64,000 bases of DNA, from the NCBI GenBank assembly GCA_963752855.1, contig CAVVZX010000054.1, forward strand, positions 3,132-67,131, written 5' to 3'. Of this stretch, positions 28,753 through 38,056 are shown piece after piece (positions within the stretch are counted from its first letter, which is position 1; the number at the start of each line of letters is the position of its first letter). The stretch comes from DATJPW01 sp963752855 (lineage in GTDB: Bacteria > Desulfobacterota > Desulfomonilia > Desulfomonilales > Desulfomonilaceae). The notes beneath the pieces were generated by a model. The model ran no database searches, was not told the origin of the DNA, and saw only the letters and a list, made by a program, of their open reading frames with translations. Made by a program: the position numbers and the translations under genes.

Positions 28753-29400
28753 ATGTCCGCCAAACGCTCTAAGGCTCCTGACTCCGCAACCTCAATGCAA
28801 TCACATGCTGATGTGTCCGCGCGGCAAAGGATAGTCACCGCGGCCCGGCGCCATTTCTTTGCCTTCGGTTTCCGGGCTGTCACTATGGATGACATTGCGG
28901 CTGAACTCGGCATGAGCAAAAAGACGCTCTATGCGCATTTTCGAAGCAAGTCTGAACTGGTGCAGGCGGCAGTCGCTGATAAACAACGCGCAATCGAGGC
29001 GGACCTGGAGCAAATTTCGTCTGAATCCTCGTCGGACTTTCCCTCTGCTATACAGCAATTTCTCGCTAAAATGCAGCGCCACTTGGAGGAGATTCATCCG
29101 CCATTTATGCGGGATATTCAGCGAGAAGCTCCGGAAATCTTTGAATTGGTGGAGATCCGTCGCCGAGATCTTATTCATCGCTATTTGAGCAAAATCCTGA
29201 CCCAAGGACGCGAGGCCGGAATTATCCGCAAAGATATTCCGATAAGGCTGATAATTGAGATCTGGCTCGGCGTGGTCCAAGCCGTCATGAATCCCAACAA
29301 ACTAACGGAACTGGACCTCACGCCCAAGGCCGGCTTTTCTGCGGTCATTTCGGTAATTATGGAGGGTTTAATGACTGCGGAAGGGAGGTCGAAACCCTGA
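28753..29400 (+). CDS. TetR-family transcriptional repressor
   Basis: A 215-residue regulator. The N-terminal helix-turn-helix reads FAFGFRAVTMDDIAAELGMSKKTLYAHFRSKSELV, a canonical TetR DNA-binding block at about residues 35-70. The helical C-terminal ligand domain includes FMRDIQREAPEIFELVEIRRRDLIHRYLSKIL. It is first in a four-gene set with a periplasmic adaptor, an ABC ATPase and an ABC-2 permease, so it probably represses this efflux system and responds to one of its substrates. The adaptor frame begins immediately after the stop codon. Confidence 0.9.
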   Translation: MSAKRSKAPDSATSMQSHADVSARQRIVTAARRHFFAFGFRAVTMDDIAAELGMSKKTLYAHFRSKSELVQAAVADKQRAIEADLEQISSESSSDFPSAIQQFLAKMQRHLEEIHPPFMRDIQREAPEIFELVEIRRRDLIHRYLSKILTQGREAGIIRKDIPIRLIIEIWLGVVQAVMNPNKLTELDLTPKAGFSAVISVIMEGLMTAEGRSKP

Positions 29401-29502
29401 TCGCTTCCAACACAACACATCGAATGGGTCTACTTTGCGATCGGCGTCGCAGCGCTGGCGCTGTTTATTCTTGGCGGCTGCGGTCGTCAGGAATCTAATC
29501 GA

Positions 29503-30381
29503 GTGCAGGGCTACGTTGAAGGAGAGTTCGTTTATGTCGCCTCACCACTAGCCGGCATATTGGAAAAGCTTTACGTCCAGCGTGGAGACCAGGTAAGCGC
29601 CGGCGATCGTCTTTTCGACCTCGACAATACACCCGAAAAAGCCGCAAGAGATGAAGCTCAACGGCGGCTGGCCCAGGCTCAGGCAAACTTACAGGATGCG
29701 ATAAAAGCCCGACGCCCGTCCGAAATAGAATCCATCGAAGCTCAACTTAAGCAAGCACGAGCGGCTCTGGAGTTTTCCGAGATAGAATTCGAAAGGCAAA
29801 AAAAGCTCCTTGAATCCGGCGCCGTATCCAATCAGGCGTACGATCGCGCGCGGTCGACCCGCGATCAGGATAAAGAAAGAGTCGCTCAACTGGAAGCCGA
29901 TCTGGAAACTGCTAATCTCGGCTCCCGAACCGACCAGATCAAGGCGGCCGAGGAAAATGTGCGCGCCCAGGAAGCGACGCTGGCCAGGGCGGAGTGGGAC
30001 CTGTCCCAAAAGCGGCAATCAGCGCCCCAAGCCGGGGTCATTTTTGATACCCTCTTCCGCGAGGGAGAATGGGTAGCGGCCGGCAGACCGGTGGTAGCTT
30101 TGTTACCCCCGGAGAATATCAAAGTTCGCGCGTTCGTGCCGGAGACCCAGATCGGGTCCATTCATTACGGAGAAACCGTGCGGGTAACTGTAGATGGCGT
30201 GAAAGAGCCATTCATCGGCAAAGTGACTTTCATTTCGCCTCGCGCGGAATTCACTCCACCAGTCATCTATAGCCGGGAAGCTCGGTCAAAGTTGGTTTTC
30301 ATGATCGAGGCTCGGTTTGATCCGACGGTTTCTAAGAATCTGCATCCCGGACAGCCTGTGGATGTTCAATTTGGTCCTTAA
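29503..30381 (+). CDS. HlyD-type periplasmic adaptor, probable lipoprotein; start unclear
   Basis: A membrane-fusion (adaptor) protein. The first lipoyl half (YVEGEFVYVASPLAGILEKLYVQRGDQVSAGDRLFDLD), a long alpha-hairpin (residues 45-150) and the returning half plus beta-barrel (VRAFVPETQIGSIHYGETVRV) are present. The GTG at 29503 is only a nominal start. The frame is open back to the TetR stop at 29398-29400 and reads IEWVYFAIGVAALALFILGGCGRQ, a lipoprotein signal with an LGGC lipobox, but it has no ATG. A start lost through an indel near 29420 is the simplest explanation. It links the ABC exporter to an outer-membrane channel, for which no gene is nearby. Confidence 0.85.
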   Translation: MQGYVEGEFVYVASPLAGILEKLYVQRGDQVSAGDRLFDLDNTPEKAARDEAQRRLAQAQANLQDAIKARRPSEIESIEAQLKQARAALEFSEIEFERQKKLLESGAVSNQAYDRARSTRDQDKERVAQLEADLETANLGSRTDQIKAAEENVRAQEATLARAEWDLSQKRQSAPQAGVIFDTLFREGEWVAAGRPVVALLPPENIKVRAFVPETQIGSIHYGETVRVTVDGVKEPFIGKVTFISPRAEFTPPVIYSREARSKLVFMIEARFDPTVSKNLHPGQPVDVQFGP

Positions 30382-30383
30382 AA

Positions 30384-31304
30384 ATGTCTGACGATTATGC
30401 CATTGACGTCAAAGGAATGACCAAGCGTTTCGGCGATCTCACCGCTGTGAATCATATTGATCTGCGGGTTAGCACAGGCGAGATCTGCGGTTTTCTTGGA
30501 CCGAACGGCAGCGGCAAAACAACTTTTATTCGGATGCTTTGCGGTTTGCTCCATGCGGATGAAGGCAGCGGGACTTGTCTCGGCTATGACGTAATTACGG
30601 AAAGCGAGACTATAAAGCGCCATGTCGGGTACATGACACAGCGATTCAGTTTTTATGAAGATTTGAGTATCGCGGAAAATCTTGATTTTGTGGCGCGCAT
30701 ATATTCCGTGGAGAATCGCCGCGACACAGTGCAAGAAAGTATTGAGCGACTCGGGCTCACGCAACGGCAGAATCAGCTTGCGGGTGAGCTTTCCGGAGGC
30801 TGGAAACAACGACTGGCTTTGGCCGCGTGCATGATACACCGTCCAAAGCTGCTTTTGCTCGACGAACCCACAGCCGGTGTGGACCCGAAGGCGCGGCGGG
30901 AATTCTGGGAAGAAATTCACGAGCTTGCGGGCCAAGGTCTTACTTTCTTGATAGCAACACACTATATGGATGAAGCCGAACGCTGTCATCGCCTCGCCTT
31001 CATTCTGAATGGCAATCTACTAACGCAGGGCACTGTGGATGAAGTTGTCGAGAAAGCAAATCTGACAACGTGGGCGGTCACCGGTCCGGATGTATTCAAA
31101 CTCACAGAACGGCTCAGCGAGAATCCGGCTGTTGAGCAGGCCGCTCCTTTCGGCAATGCGCTGCACGTGAGCGGGGACGATCCTGATGCCCTGGAAAAGG
31201 CTATTGCTCCATTTCGGTCGGAACAATACAAGTGGCGCCAAGTCGAGTCGGGACTGGAGGATGTTTTCATTCACCTCATGGAAAAGGCAAAGCGTAAGTC
31301 ATGA
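30384..31304 (+). CDS. ABC exporter ATP-binding protein (YbhF/CcmA type)
   Basis: A 306-residue ATPase of the ABC-2 drug/polymer export group. Walker A is GPNGSGKTT, the Q-loop lies in YMTQRFSFYEDLSI, the signature is ELSGGWKQRLALAACM, Walker B LLLLDEPTAGVDPKARR, and the switch His is in IATHYMDEAERC. The C-terminal domain (GPDVFKLTERLSENPAVEQA) is typical of this group. It starts three bases after the adaptor stop and overlaps the permease start by ATGA, so the genes form one operon with the TetR gene. Confidence 0.92.
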   Translation: MSDDYAIDVKGMTKRFGDLTAVNHIDLRVSTGEICGFLGPNGSGKTTFIRMLCGLLHADEGSGTCLGYDVITESETIKRHVGYMTQRFSFYEDLSIAENLDFVARIYSVENRRDTVQESIERLGLTQRQNQLAGELSGGWKQRLALAACMIHRPKLLLLDEPTAGVDPKARREFWEEIHELAGQGLTFLIATHYMDEAERCHRLAFILNGNLLTQGTVDEVVEKANLTTWAVTGPDVFKLTERLSENPAVEQAAPFGNALHVSGDDPDALEKAIAPFRSEQYKWRQVESGLEDVFIHLMEKAKRKS

Positions 31305-32444
31305 CGATCCACGATAGGTTTTCGCTAGGGCGGTTTTGGGCCATGGTGGTGAAGGAATTCATCCAGATGCGCCGAGACCGAGTGACCTTCGGGATGATGG
31401 TCGGCATTCCGCTTATGCAGCTCATTCTTTTTGGCTATGCGATCAACGCGGACCCGAGACACTTGCCCACAGCAGTGGTGCTGGCGGATAACGGGCCGCA
31501 AGGCCGCACTCTGCTGTATGCAATTCAAAACAGCACTTATTTTGATCTCGTACGCCGAATAAAAACCGAAAAGGAAGCTCGTGAGGCTCTGGCTCGCAAT
31601 GAAGTACAGTTTGTGGTCAATATCCCGGAGAATTTCAGCCGAGATCTGCTGCGAGGCGATAATCCGGCGATTCTCGTTGAGGCGGACGCGACCGATCCCG
31701 GCACTACCGGAATAGCTTTGGGTTCGTTAACGACGCTTCTGAACACTGCGTTGCAGAATGATTTTAAGGGTCCGCTGGCCTTCCTTTCCGCCACCAGTGT
31801 TCCCATCGACCTACGGGTCCATGCGCTTTACAATCCCGAAGCAATCACGCAATACAACATCGTGCCCGGTCTCCTCGGGGTTGTCCTGACCATGACCATG
31901 GTTATGATTACTGCCCTGGCCATCACGCGTGAACGTGAGAGCGGAACTATGGAGAATCTGCTCTCGATGCCCACACATCCGGTTGAAGTATTGGTTGGGA
32001 AAATTATTCCATATATATTGGTTGGTTATATCCAGGTGACTCTCATCTTGGTAGCAGCTCATTTTTTGTTTGAGGTGCCTGTCCTCGGAAGCCTGGTCCT
32101 TCTGTATGGAGCCGCGCTGTTCTTTATCGCCGCAAATCTGGCGATTGGCGTAACGCTTTCCGCCATAGCGGAAAATCAGCGACAAGCGATACAGATGGGC
32201 TTTTTCTTCTTTCTTACCGAATATATTGCTGTCCGGGTTTGCATTTCCGTTCCGGGGGATGCCGGTGTGGGCGCAATGGATTGGGGAAATTTTGCCGCTT
32301 ACCCATTTTCTACGAATCGTCCGAGGCATCCTGTTGAAGGGGAATGGTCTGAGCGATATTGTATTTGAGATTTGGCCGATTGCGCTTTTTACCCTGGTCG
32401 CTCTGATGATTGGTGTGAAAAGATACCGGCAAACACTGGATTAG
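31301..32444 (+). CDS. ABC-2 type permease (YbhS/YbhR-like), one frame break
   Basis: An ABC-2 permease of about 380 residues. The N-terminal amphipathic FWAMVVKEFIQMRRDRVTFGMMVGIPLMQLILFGYA opens it, followed by a large periplasmic domain. Membrane helices follow with ITRERESGTMENLLSMP, a strong family signature, and IPYILVGYIQVTLILVAAHFLF. The frame shifts near 32216; corrected, the protein continues FFLPNILLSGFAFPFRGMPVWAQWIGEILPLTHFLRIVRG to a stop at 32444. With the ATPase and adaptor it would export drugs, organic anions or lipids. A second permease often accompanies this type but is not present here. Confidence 0.88.
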
Positions 32445-32460
32445 ACGCCACCCGGTGTCG

Positions 32461-33267
32461 TCAGTTGGTGACCGGCAGCTTAAAGGAAGTAATACCTTTT
32501 GCTTTGAGGTCCTTCACCAGATCGTCAGCTTCTTTCTCCGTTTGAAAATTGCCCAAAGAAAGGCGGTAGATTACACCCGATTTCGGCATCGCTGCCGGCC
32601 GGAGGACCGCTTCATAGCCCCTGGATTTCCAACTACGCTCCTGCTGTTGAGCAATTTGCGGATTAGTGAAAGCGCCTACCTGGACCGTATACCTCTTTGA
32701 GCCCGCATCGGGTTTTTCTGAACCGCTCTTTGCATGAATTTGCGTGGTTTTCCTGTGGCGAGCCTTCTCTGGCTCTGTGCTCGTTTCCTTTTTCACGACC
32801 GATTTCGAGCTTTGCGTACCCGTATCTTTCTTTGGAGACGCGATTTCCGCCTTCGAAGGAGCATTTTCAGTGTCCTTTTTTTTCACCGGATGGGTAAATT
32901 GGTCGTCACGTCCGGACTCCTGTTCGTCCGGAGCGCTCATTTCGTCATCAACTGCGATCGCAGAGGAGGGAGCGCAAATTTTGTCCGGAAGAGTGGGCGC
33001 GGCGTTGGCGCCGGCCGGGTAGCCAAATTCGGACTCGGGATGGTCCGAGGGAACAGATTTCTTGCCGACGGCAGCGGGGGAAAATAACAGCTTCACGTTT
33101 GCCGCCACAAGAAAAAGCATTAAGACAAATACGCCAGCGACGGCAAGAGCGAGCCATCTGTTCTCAGGGGAACCTTTTTCCCCGTCATTGCGTTTGGCCG
33201 GAGCGTTTCTCCTTGAAAGGGAGCGTCTTCTCCGGAAGAGATTCGGAATCTTCACGAGCGCTCTCAC
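32461..33267 (-). CDS. SPOR-domain membrane protein
   Basis: A bitopic protein of 268 residues: basic cytoplasmic N-terminus (NLFRRRRSLSRRNAPAKRND), one membrane helix (LALAVAGVFVLMLFLVAANV, about 38-57), a Lys/Glu/Ser-rich periplasmic linker, and a C-terminal SPOR domain (YTVQVGAFTNPQIAQQQERSWKSRGYEAVL...YRLSLGNFQTEKEADDLVKDLK). SPOR domains bind denuded septal peptidoglycan, so it should localise to the division site. The start is a GTG at 33267 that overlaps the argS stop (GTGA), so it is translated together with ArgS. Confidence 0.88.
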   Translation of the reverse strand: MRALVKIPNLFRRRRSLSRRNAPAKRNDGEKGSPENRWLALAVAGVFVLMLFLVAANVKLLFSPAAVGKKSVPSDHPESEFGYPAGANAAPTLPDKICAPSSAIAVDDEMSAPDEQESGRDDQFTHPVKKKDTENAPSKAEIASPKKDTGTQSSKSVVKKETSTEPEKARHRKTTQIHAKSGSEKPDAGSKRYTVQVGAFTNPQIAQQQERSWKSRGYEAVLRPAAMPKSGVIYRLSLGNFQTEKEADDLVKDLKAKGITSFKLPVTN

Positions 33268-34934
33268 ATTCTTTCGGGAGCGGTTACACCTAAGATTTTG
33301 AGACCGTTCGCCGTCACCTGGCGAACCGCCTCGACAAGGTACAGCCGGGCCTTCTTGACTCTCGAATCCTCGGTAAGCACCTTGTTGTCGTGATAATACG
33401 CGTGGAATAGTTCAGCCAAATCCATCAGGTAAAAGGTTATCCTGTGCGGTTCGAGCGTTTCCGCAGCTTCCGCCAGCATGTCAGGGAAATCACCAAGATG
33501 CTTCATTATCCGGAGTTCTTCCGGTAATGTCAGGGCCGATAGGTCCGGATCGCTCATATCCGCGTCTATTCCTCTTTCCGCCGCGATGCGAAATATGCTT
33601 GCCACCCGCGCGTGGCAATATTGCACGTAATAAACAGGATTATCTCTGGACTGCTTTTTTGCGAGGTCCAAATCGAAGTCCAAATGGCTGTCACAGCGTT
33701 TGGTAAGAAAGAAGAAACGCGCGGCGTCAGCGCCCACCTCGTCGAGCACCTCCCGGAGCGTCACGAATTCACCCGCCCGGGTTGACATGGAAATCTTTTG
33801 TCCTTCCCTGACGAGCGTTACAAACTGGACCAGCAGCACACGCAACACATCAGGCGAATGGCCGAAAGCCTCCATCCCGGCCTTTACTCGAGGCACATAT
33901 CCGTGGTGGTCTGAGCCCCAAATGTCAATCAGCATTCCGTACCCGCGACGCAACTTGTCTTCGTGGTAGGCCACGTCCGCGGCAAAGTACGTAGGCTCTC
34001 CCGTAGCCCGGACCAGCACCCGGTCTTTCTCATCAGCGTGGTCTTCCATAACGAACCACAGAGCGCCCTCTTTCATCTCGGCCTTTCCGCGGCGCCTGAG
34101 TTCGTCCAGCGCATTTGAAACGGCATTGCTTTCGTGCAATGTCTTTTCCTTGAAATAATTGTCATATTTCACGCCGAATCGAGCCAGGTCATCCTGGATG
34201 TCGGCCAATATCCGGTCGGACGCATATTGCGCGACCAGGGGAATCGCCTCGTTTTCCGGCAGACTTGAAAGTTGGTTTCCAAGCGGGGTTCCTTTCAGCT
34301 CGGCCGCCAGATCACGTATATAGTCCCCGCGATAATGATTTTCAGGGAATTCAATATCCTCGCCCAACAACTGTCTATACCTTACAAGGACCGAACGACC
34401 GAGTATGTTCATCTGATTGCCGGAATCATTGACATAGTATTCCGTGTCAACTGCGTAACCGCAGGTTTTCAGCAATCGGGCCAGAGTATCGCCTACAGCC
34501 GCGCCTCTCCCGTGTCCGACATGCAAAGGCCCGGTCGGATTGGCGCTTACGAATTCCAGAAGAATTCTCGGACTTCCCGCTTGAACGGAGCTTCCGTAAT
34601 CATCCTTCACTTTGTGGATGGTGTGCAGCACATTTTGCCAGACATCAGGAGCGAGGAAGAAATTTATGAATCCCGGACCCGCGATCTCGGTTTTCAGGAG
34701 AAAACCCGAGCCCACCTCAAGGTGGTCGCTAATGACGGCGGCCAGGTCTCTGGGTTTCATTCCGGCGTTTCCGGCCAAAACCATCGCCGCATTTGTCGAA
34801 TAATCACCGAATCGTGCGTCTTTGGTCCGTGAGACTTCTATTGTGAGGGATTCGGGTTCATGCAGGTTTTGCAGCGGACCTTTCGCGGCGCGTCCCACGG
34901 CGTCGCGAACTAGCGTCCTAATCAATTCTTTCAT
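33264..34934 (-). CDS. argS: Arginyl-tRNA synthetase
   Basis: A complete class I synthetase of 556 residues, the normal length, charging tRNA-Arg. The N-terminal additional domain (ISDHLEVGSGFLLKTEIAGPGFINFFL) precedes the HIGH motif, here NPTGPLHVGHGRGAA. The KMSKS equivalent is degenerate, GQKISMSTRAGEFV, as usual in ArgRS. The C-terminal anticodon domain ends VTANGLKILGVTAPERM. The reading frame is intact. It lies in an operon between a small Cys-protein gene 22 bp upstream and the SPOR gene that overlaps its stop. Confidence 0.96.
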   Translation of the reverse strand: MKELIRTLVRDAVGRAAKGPLQNLHEPESLTIEVSRTKDARFGDYSTNAAMVLAGNAGMKPRDLAAVISDHLEVGSGFLLKTEIAGPGFINFFLAPDVWQNVLHTIHKVKDDYGSSVQAGSPRILLEFVSANPTGPLHVGHGRGAAVGDTLARLLKTCGYAVDTEYYVNDSGNQMNILGRSVLVRYRQLLGEDIEFPENHYRGDYIRDLAAELKGTPLGNQLSSLPENEAIPLVAQYASDRILADIQDDLARFGVKYDNYFKEKTLHESNAVSNALDELRRRGKAEMKEGALWFVMEDHADEKDRVLVRATGEPTYFAADVAYHEDKLRRGYGMLIDIWGSDHHGYVPRVKAGMEAFGHSPDVLRVLLVQFVTLVREGQKISMSTRAGEFVTLREVLDEVGADAARFFFLTKRCDSHLDFDLDLAKKQSRDNPVYYVQYCHARVASIFRIAAERGIDADMSDPDLSALTLPEELRIMKHLGDFPDMLAEAAETLEPHRITFYLMDLAELFHAYYHDNKVLTEDSRVKKARLYLVEAVRQVTANGLKILGVTAPERM

Positions 34935-34956
34935 TGAATGTTGTCCTCAAGCGTTT

Positions 34957-35118
34957 TCATTTCTGTTTTTCAGCCTCCTTTTCTTCGTCCGGCCTTTTCA
35001 AAGTGACATCCCTGGTATATTCCGGGCATCGCGTCGTAGTGGCGCCGTCCATAGAAAATTTCTTGTTACAAGTTTGCCTCCAGGCGCACATGACGCATAT
35101 GGTTCGGTCATTTTCCAT
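34957..35118 (-). CDS. 53-residue four-cysteine protein upstream of argS
   Basis: A short gene with AAGGAG five bases before its ATG at 35118. The product begins MENDRTICVMCAWRQTCNKKF and then carries TTTRCPEYTRDVTL followed by a Lys/Glu-rich tail. Four Cys (CxxC, C, C) with conserved-looking W and F residues resemble a small zinc- or Fe-S-binding knuckle. The pattern CxxCxWRxxCxKKF...CPxYxRD looks like a conserved micro-protein, though I cannot name it. It ends 22 bp before argS on the same strand, so the genes are probably co-transcribed. Confidence 0.65.
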   Translation of the reverse strand: MENDRTICVMCAWRQTCNKKFSMDGATTTRCPEYTRDVTLKRPDEEKEAEKQK

Positions 35119-35216
35119 TTTTGCTCCTTACGAAAAAATTATGTAGCAAATCTATGCCTTATAATCAAGGTATTATAGTGTGCTTTATGCATTGTTTCTT
35201 GCTAACAAGCGCCGGC

Positions 35217-35270
35217 ATGTCATTGCGAGGAGTGAAATCCCGCGTCCCGCGGGAAAGCAATCTCCATCGT
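35217..35270 (+). repeat. CATTGCGAGGAGTG dispersed repeat
   Basis: CATTGCGAGGAGTGAAATC...GAAAGCAATCTCC is a copy of an extragenic repeat also seen inverted at 38130-38165 and in parts at 39281-39312 and 48373-48505. The rest of 35119-35643 holds no gene I can support. Confidence 0.6.
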
Positions 35271-35643
35271 CGAAAAGTATATCATGCCATTTGTGAAATA
35301 TATTTATGAAGCGCCAACTGATCAGACAGCCGACTACCCCTCAGGTTGCTCTCCGGACAGCGACGAAGTCAATAAGCCGGAAATATCATGAACCAAATAT
35401 CCGCCAGAGGGTCTTATTCATCGAAGACAATAATAACTTAATTTCAATCGGTTGATGTCAACCGGTTTCGGCTTAATTGACAAAGGATTGATACATGAGA
35501 TTCCCGGACCTCCCGCAGGAATCTCATGTTTCGTTTTTGAAAATTGGAGTGACAACGATCCCCAGCGGCGCCTATTTTTATTTTGATCGGAACCCCTGGA
35601 CCGCGGCGCTGGTTTTTGATAAAAATGAGGCAAGGAGTGTACT

Positions 35644-36441
35644 ATGGAGTTAATTAATCCCGAACTTCTTCGACTGGTTCCGGGAGAAAGCATTCAAGCG
35701 ATGTTTTCCAAGAATCCCGACGACCAGGGAGAGATCGGGTTTTTCGTGCGCTCGGTCTCCGGCATAAACGGCCACAACCGCGATCCGATCGTACGACAGC
35801 GCGGCGGACTTATCAAATATGAGGACGTATTTCTGGTTCTGACCATGATCGAGGTTGAAGGAGAGAGCACCGAGTTCTTCGATATATGGTGGAATTATCA
35901 CGCGGCCGGCGCGGAAGAGCATTTTCGGAAAATGGCTCAGCAGAAGAGCCTGACCGTCTATTTTTACACCGAGGCCGGGAAACAGTTCTCGATTGAAACC
36001 AGCAATGAATTCCGGAAGTTTTTTTCCTATTTACCCGGAGTAATTGATCAATCCGAGCCTTGGACGGAAGTCGAATTCGATAGGGCCCTACGAGGATTTT
36101 GCGCACAGTCTTACCCGAAGGAAAATCTCTGGGAAATGATTGTGCACAGGTCCGAGATGGTCCAAGTGGAGGAGGCCCCGGCAGAAGGCCTGGACAGCTA
36201 CCCGGGCGTTATTCCTGAAGAATTGAAGCCTTTTTACGATTATCTTCCCACCCAGGGACACTCAATCAAAATAATTCCCTCCACGTTTGAAGAAAAAGCT
36301 ATGGACGGTGACCCGGAAGAGTTCCTCTTCCCTGCGCCGGTAAAAACCGTGCTCCGCTGCGGAATCCGATGGGCAAAGGGTTATCCCGTAGCCCCCATAC
36401 CTTTTATTCCCGGGTCACGGCCTGGCCGTTCCGCCGGATGA
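35644..36441 (+). CDS. Soluble hypothetical protein
   Basis: A 265-residue cytoplasmic-type protein without signal peptide, membrane segments or a family I recognise. It is acidic, with YPGVIPEELKPFYDYLPTQ and IWWNYHAAGAEEHFRKMAQQ stretches that look well folded. The final residues RPGRSAG may be a frame artefact: with one base less in a GGG near 36414 the end would read GHGLAVPPDDTEY and stop at 36454. The start ATG follows GCAAGGAGTGTACT, an acceptable ribosome site. The gene stands alone, and neighbours give no hint of a role. Confidence 0.65.
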   Translation: MELINPELLRLVPGESIQAMFSKNPDDQGEIGFFVRSVSGINGHNRDPIVRQRGGLIKYEDVFLVLTMIEVEGESTEFFDIWWNYHAAGAEEHFRKMAQQKSLTVYFYTEAGKQFSIETSNEFRKFFSYLPGVIDQSEPWTEVEFDRALRGFCAQSYPKENLWEMIVHRSEMVQVEEAPAEGLDSYPGVIPEELKPFYDYLPTQGHSIKIIPSTFEEKAMDGDPEEFLFPAPVKTVLRCGIRWAKGYPVAPIPFIPGSRPGRSAG

Positions 36442-36667
36442 CACCGAATACTGATAATTACTGCAGAAGCTTTCAAACCGGCCGTAATTGACTTCAAATA
36501 GTCTGTTTCACCGGATGACGGCAATCAATAGGACTTGCCTCTTGTGGGCTCTATGGGCGTCGTGCCGGGTTCGGAGAAAAGATTGCTTTACGGAGCGATC
36601 GCGTAAGATGAGTATGGCGTCCCCCCATTGTATGATAGGATAGTAATGAAGACTCAAGGATGCGAGG

Positions 36668-37042
36668 ATGCCGCCAGTAGAAGTCATACTGTACAAAGAG
36701 GACGATGGAAGTGTCCCACTGATCGAGTGGTTTGGCGCCCTGACCCAAAAGGCCAGAGTAAAGTGCATGACTTGGCTCAGGAGGTTGGAGACTTTCGGTT
36801 ATGAGCTTCAAAGGCCTGATGCCGATTATCTCACGGACGGAATTTACGAACTTCGAATCGGCCTTCAAGGCGTGAATTACCGAATGCTCTATTTCTTTCA
36901 CGGGACCGCTGCGGTTGTGGTTTCGCACGGATTGGTGAAAAAACGTAAGGTTCCTCATCTTGAGATCGAGAAAGCCGTGGAGAGAAAAAGAAAATTCGAG
37001 CAAGATCCCATATCTCATGCTTTTGTAATGGAGAATGCATGA
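36668..37042 (+). CDS. Toxin of a type II system (HigB/Gp49-like, DUF891)
   Basis: A 124-residue RelE/HigB-superfamily protein. PLIEWFGALTQKARVKCMTWLRRLETFG is the N-terminal helical pair and DGIYELRIGLQGVNYRMLYFFHG the beta-sheet core with the Arg/Tyr residues expected at the active site. It ends in a VVVSHGLVKKRKVPHLEIEKAVERK segment, typical of Gp49-like toxins. Such toxins cleave mRNA on the ribosome. GCGAGG lies directly before the ATG. The stop overlaps the antitoxin start as ATGA. The toxin-first order is the HigBA arrangement. Confidence 0.88.
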   Translation: MPPVEVILYKEDDGSVPLIEWFGALTQKARVKCMTWLRRLETFGYELQRPDADYLTDGIYELRIGLQGVNYRMLYFFHGTAAVVVSHGLVKKRKVPHLEIEKAVERKRKFEQDPISHAFVMENA

Positions 37043-37377
37043 TGGATGAGCCCAAATTTGCTTCGGATGGCCTCAAATGGCTGTATGATAAATACATCAA
37101 GAAAGACCCCGAATCGGTCGAGTTGTTCAAAGAATATGAAGTGAGGGCCGAAATCGCCAAGCAGGTCTACGACCTTCGCAATCAGGCGGGCCTTACGTCA
37201 GCGGAGCTGGCTGATCTCGTGGAGGTTGGCGAGTCCGTGATAGAGGCCCTCGAACAGGCAGATTATGCCGGAGACGCCTTGGCGATGTTGGTGAAAATAG
37301 CATCAGCTCTCAACAAGAAATTGGAGGTTCGCTTCGTTCCCTCACTTTCTGCCGAGCCCGCTGAGCTGATTTCATGA
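37039..37377 (+). CDS. HTH antitoxin (HigA-like)
   Basis: A 112-residue XRE-type DNA-binding antitoxin. The helix-turn-helix is at VYDLRNQAGLTSAELADLVEVGESVIEALEQADYAG (about 48-83), followed by MLVKIASALNKKLEVRFVP, a common XRE ending. The N-terminal ~45 residues (GLKWLYDKYIKKDPESVELFKEYEV) probably wrap the toxin. It overlaps the toxin stop by four bases, so the two are co-translated, and it should repress the pair. Confidence 0.87.
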   Translation: MMDEPKFASDGLKWLYDKYIKKDPESVELFKEYEVRAEIAKQVYDLRNQAGLTSAELADLVEVGESVIEALEQADYAGDALAMLVKIASALNKKLEVRFVPSLSAEPAELIS

Positions 37378-37399
37378 TACCGAGCGACTGCGGCGGGAT

Positions 37400-37963
37400 T
37401 CACTTTTCAGTTTTCTTCAGTTGTCTTAGCTCTTTGTTGCAGCGCTGGAGGTCGCGATAAAGCCCATCAATCTTTGCGATCTCAGCCTCGGATTTTTGCT
37501 CCTGCTTCTCCTGGGGTTTTGTTTCGGGCTTTTCCTCGGATTTTGCTTCAGGCTTGTCTTCGGATTTTTCTTTCGGCTTTTCCTCAGATTCCGATGGATT
37601 TTCGAGTTTGATTATTTCTTCCCTGATCTTGGAGCATTCGGCGGCTTTGACCACGTCCGGTCGGCAGGCGTCTCTGCATTCCTCATCTTTGGATCTCAAT
37701 TCAATTATTTTTTTTCGTAATTCAGTGATGCTGAGTCTTATTTCCCGAACTTTCTTGAATTCCTTTTTCTCGAAAGCGGTATTCAGATCTTTTTCTTTTG
37801 AATTGACATCTTCTTGAATGTGCTGTCTGTTTTTCTCAATCTCCCGGCATTCTTCGCATGTCACTGCGCGGACCTGGCCGACAGTGAAGATCATCAGCGC
37901 TCCAACAATAATTAATATTGTGTTGATGCGTACCAATTCGCGTACTCCTGTGTTTACGATCAT
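37400..37963 (-). CDS. Exported coiled-coil protein with Pro/Glu/Lys repeats
   Basis: A 187-residue protein with a hydrophobic signal segment (ILIIVGALMIFTVGQVRA). The mature start has CEECREIEKNRQHI, a long charged coiled-coil (residues 45-115), a CRDAC...C region, then a low-complexity stretch of EEKPKEKSEDKPEAKS-type units (about 128-158) and a final helical segment with another Cys. The five cysteines could form disulfides in the periplasm. No family is recognised. It is convergent with the toxin-antitoxin genes, whose last stop lies 22 bp away. Confidence 0.68.
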   Translation of the reverse strand: MIVNTGVRELVRINTILIIVGALMIFTVGQVRAVTCEECREIEKNRQHIQEDVNSKEKDLNTAFEKKEFKKVREIRLSITELRKKIIELRSKDEECRDACRPDVVKAAECSKIREEIIKLENPSESEEKPKEKSEDKPEAKSEEKPETKPQEKQEQKSEAEIAKIDGLYRDLQRCNKELRQLKKTEK

Positions 37964-38056
37964 TACATAAGGTCACACGCGTTTTCAATTTATTTCGGAG
38001 CGGCATGGCAACTCTTCAGTAACGCGGGGGGCTGGGTTTGTCTTTACGAGGAGAGA

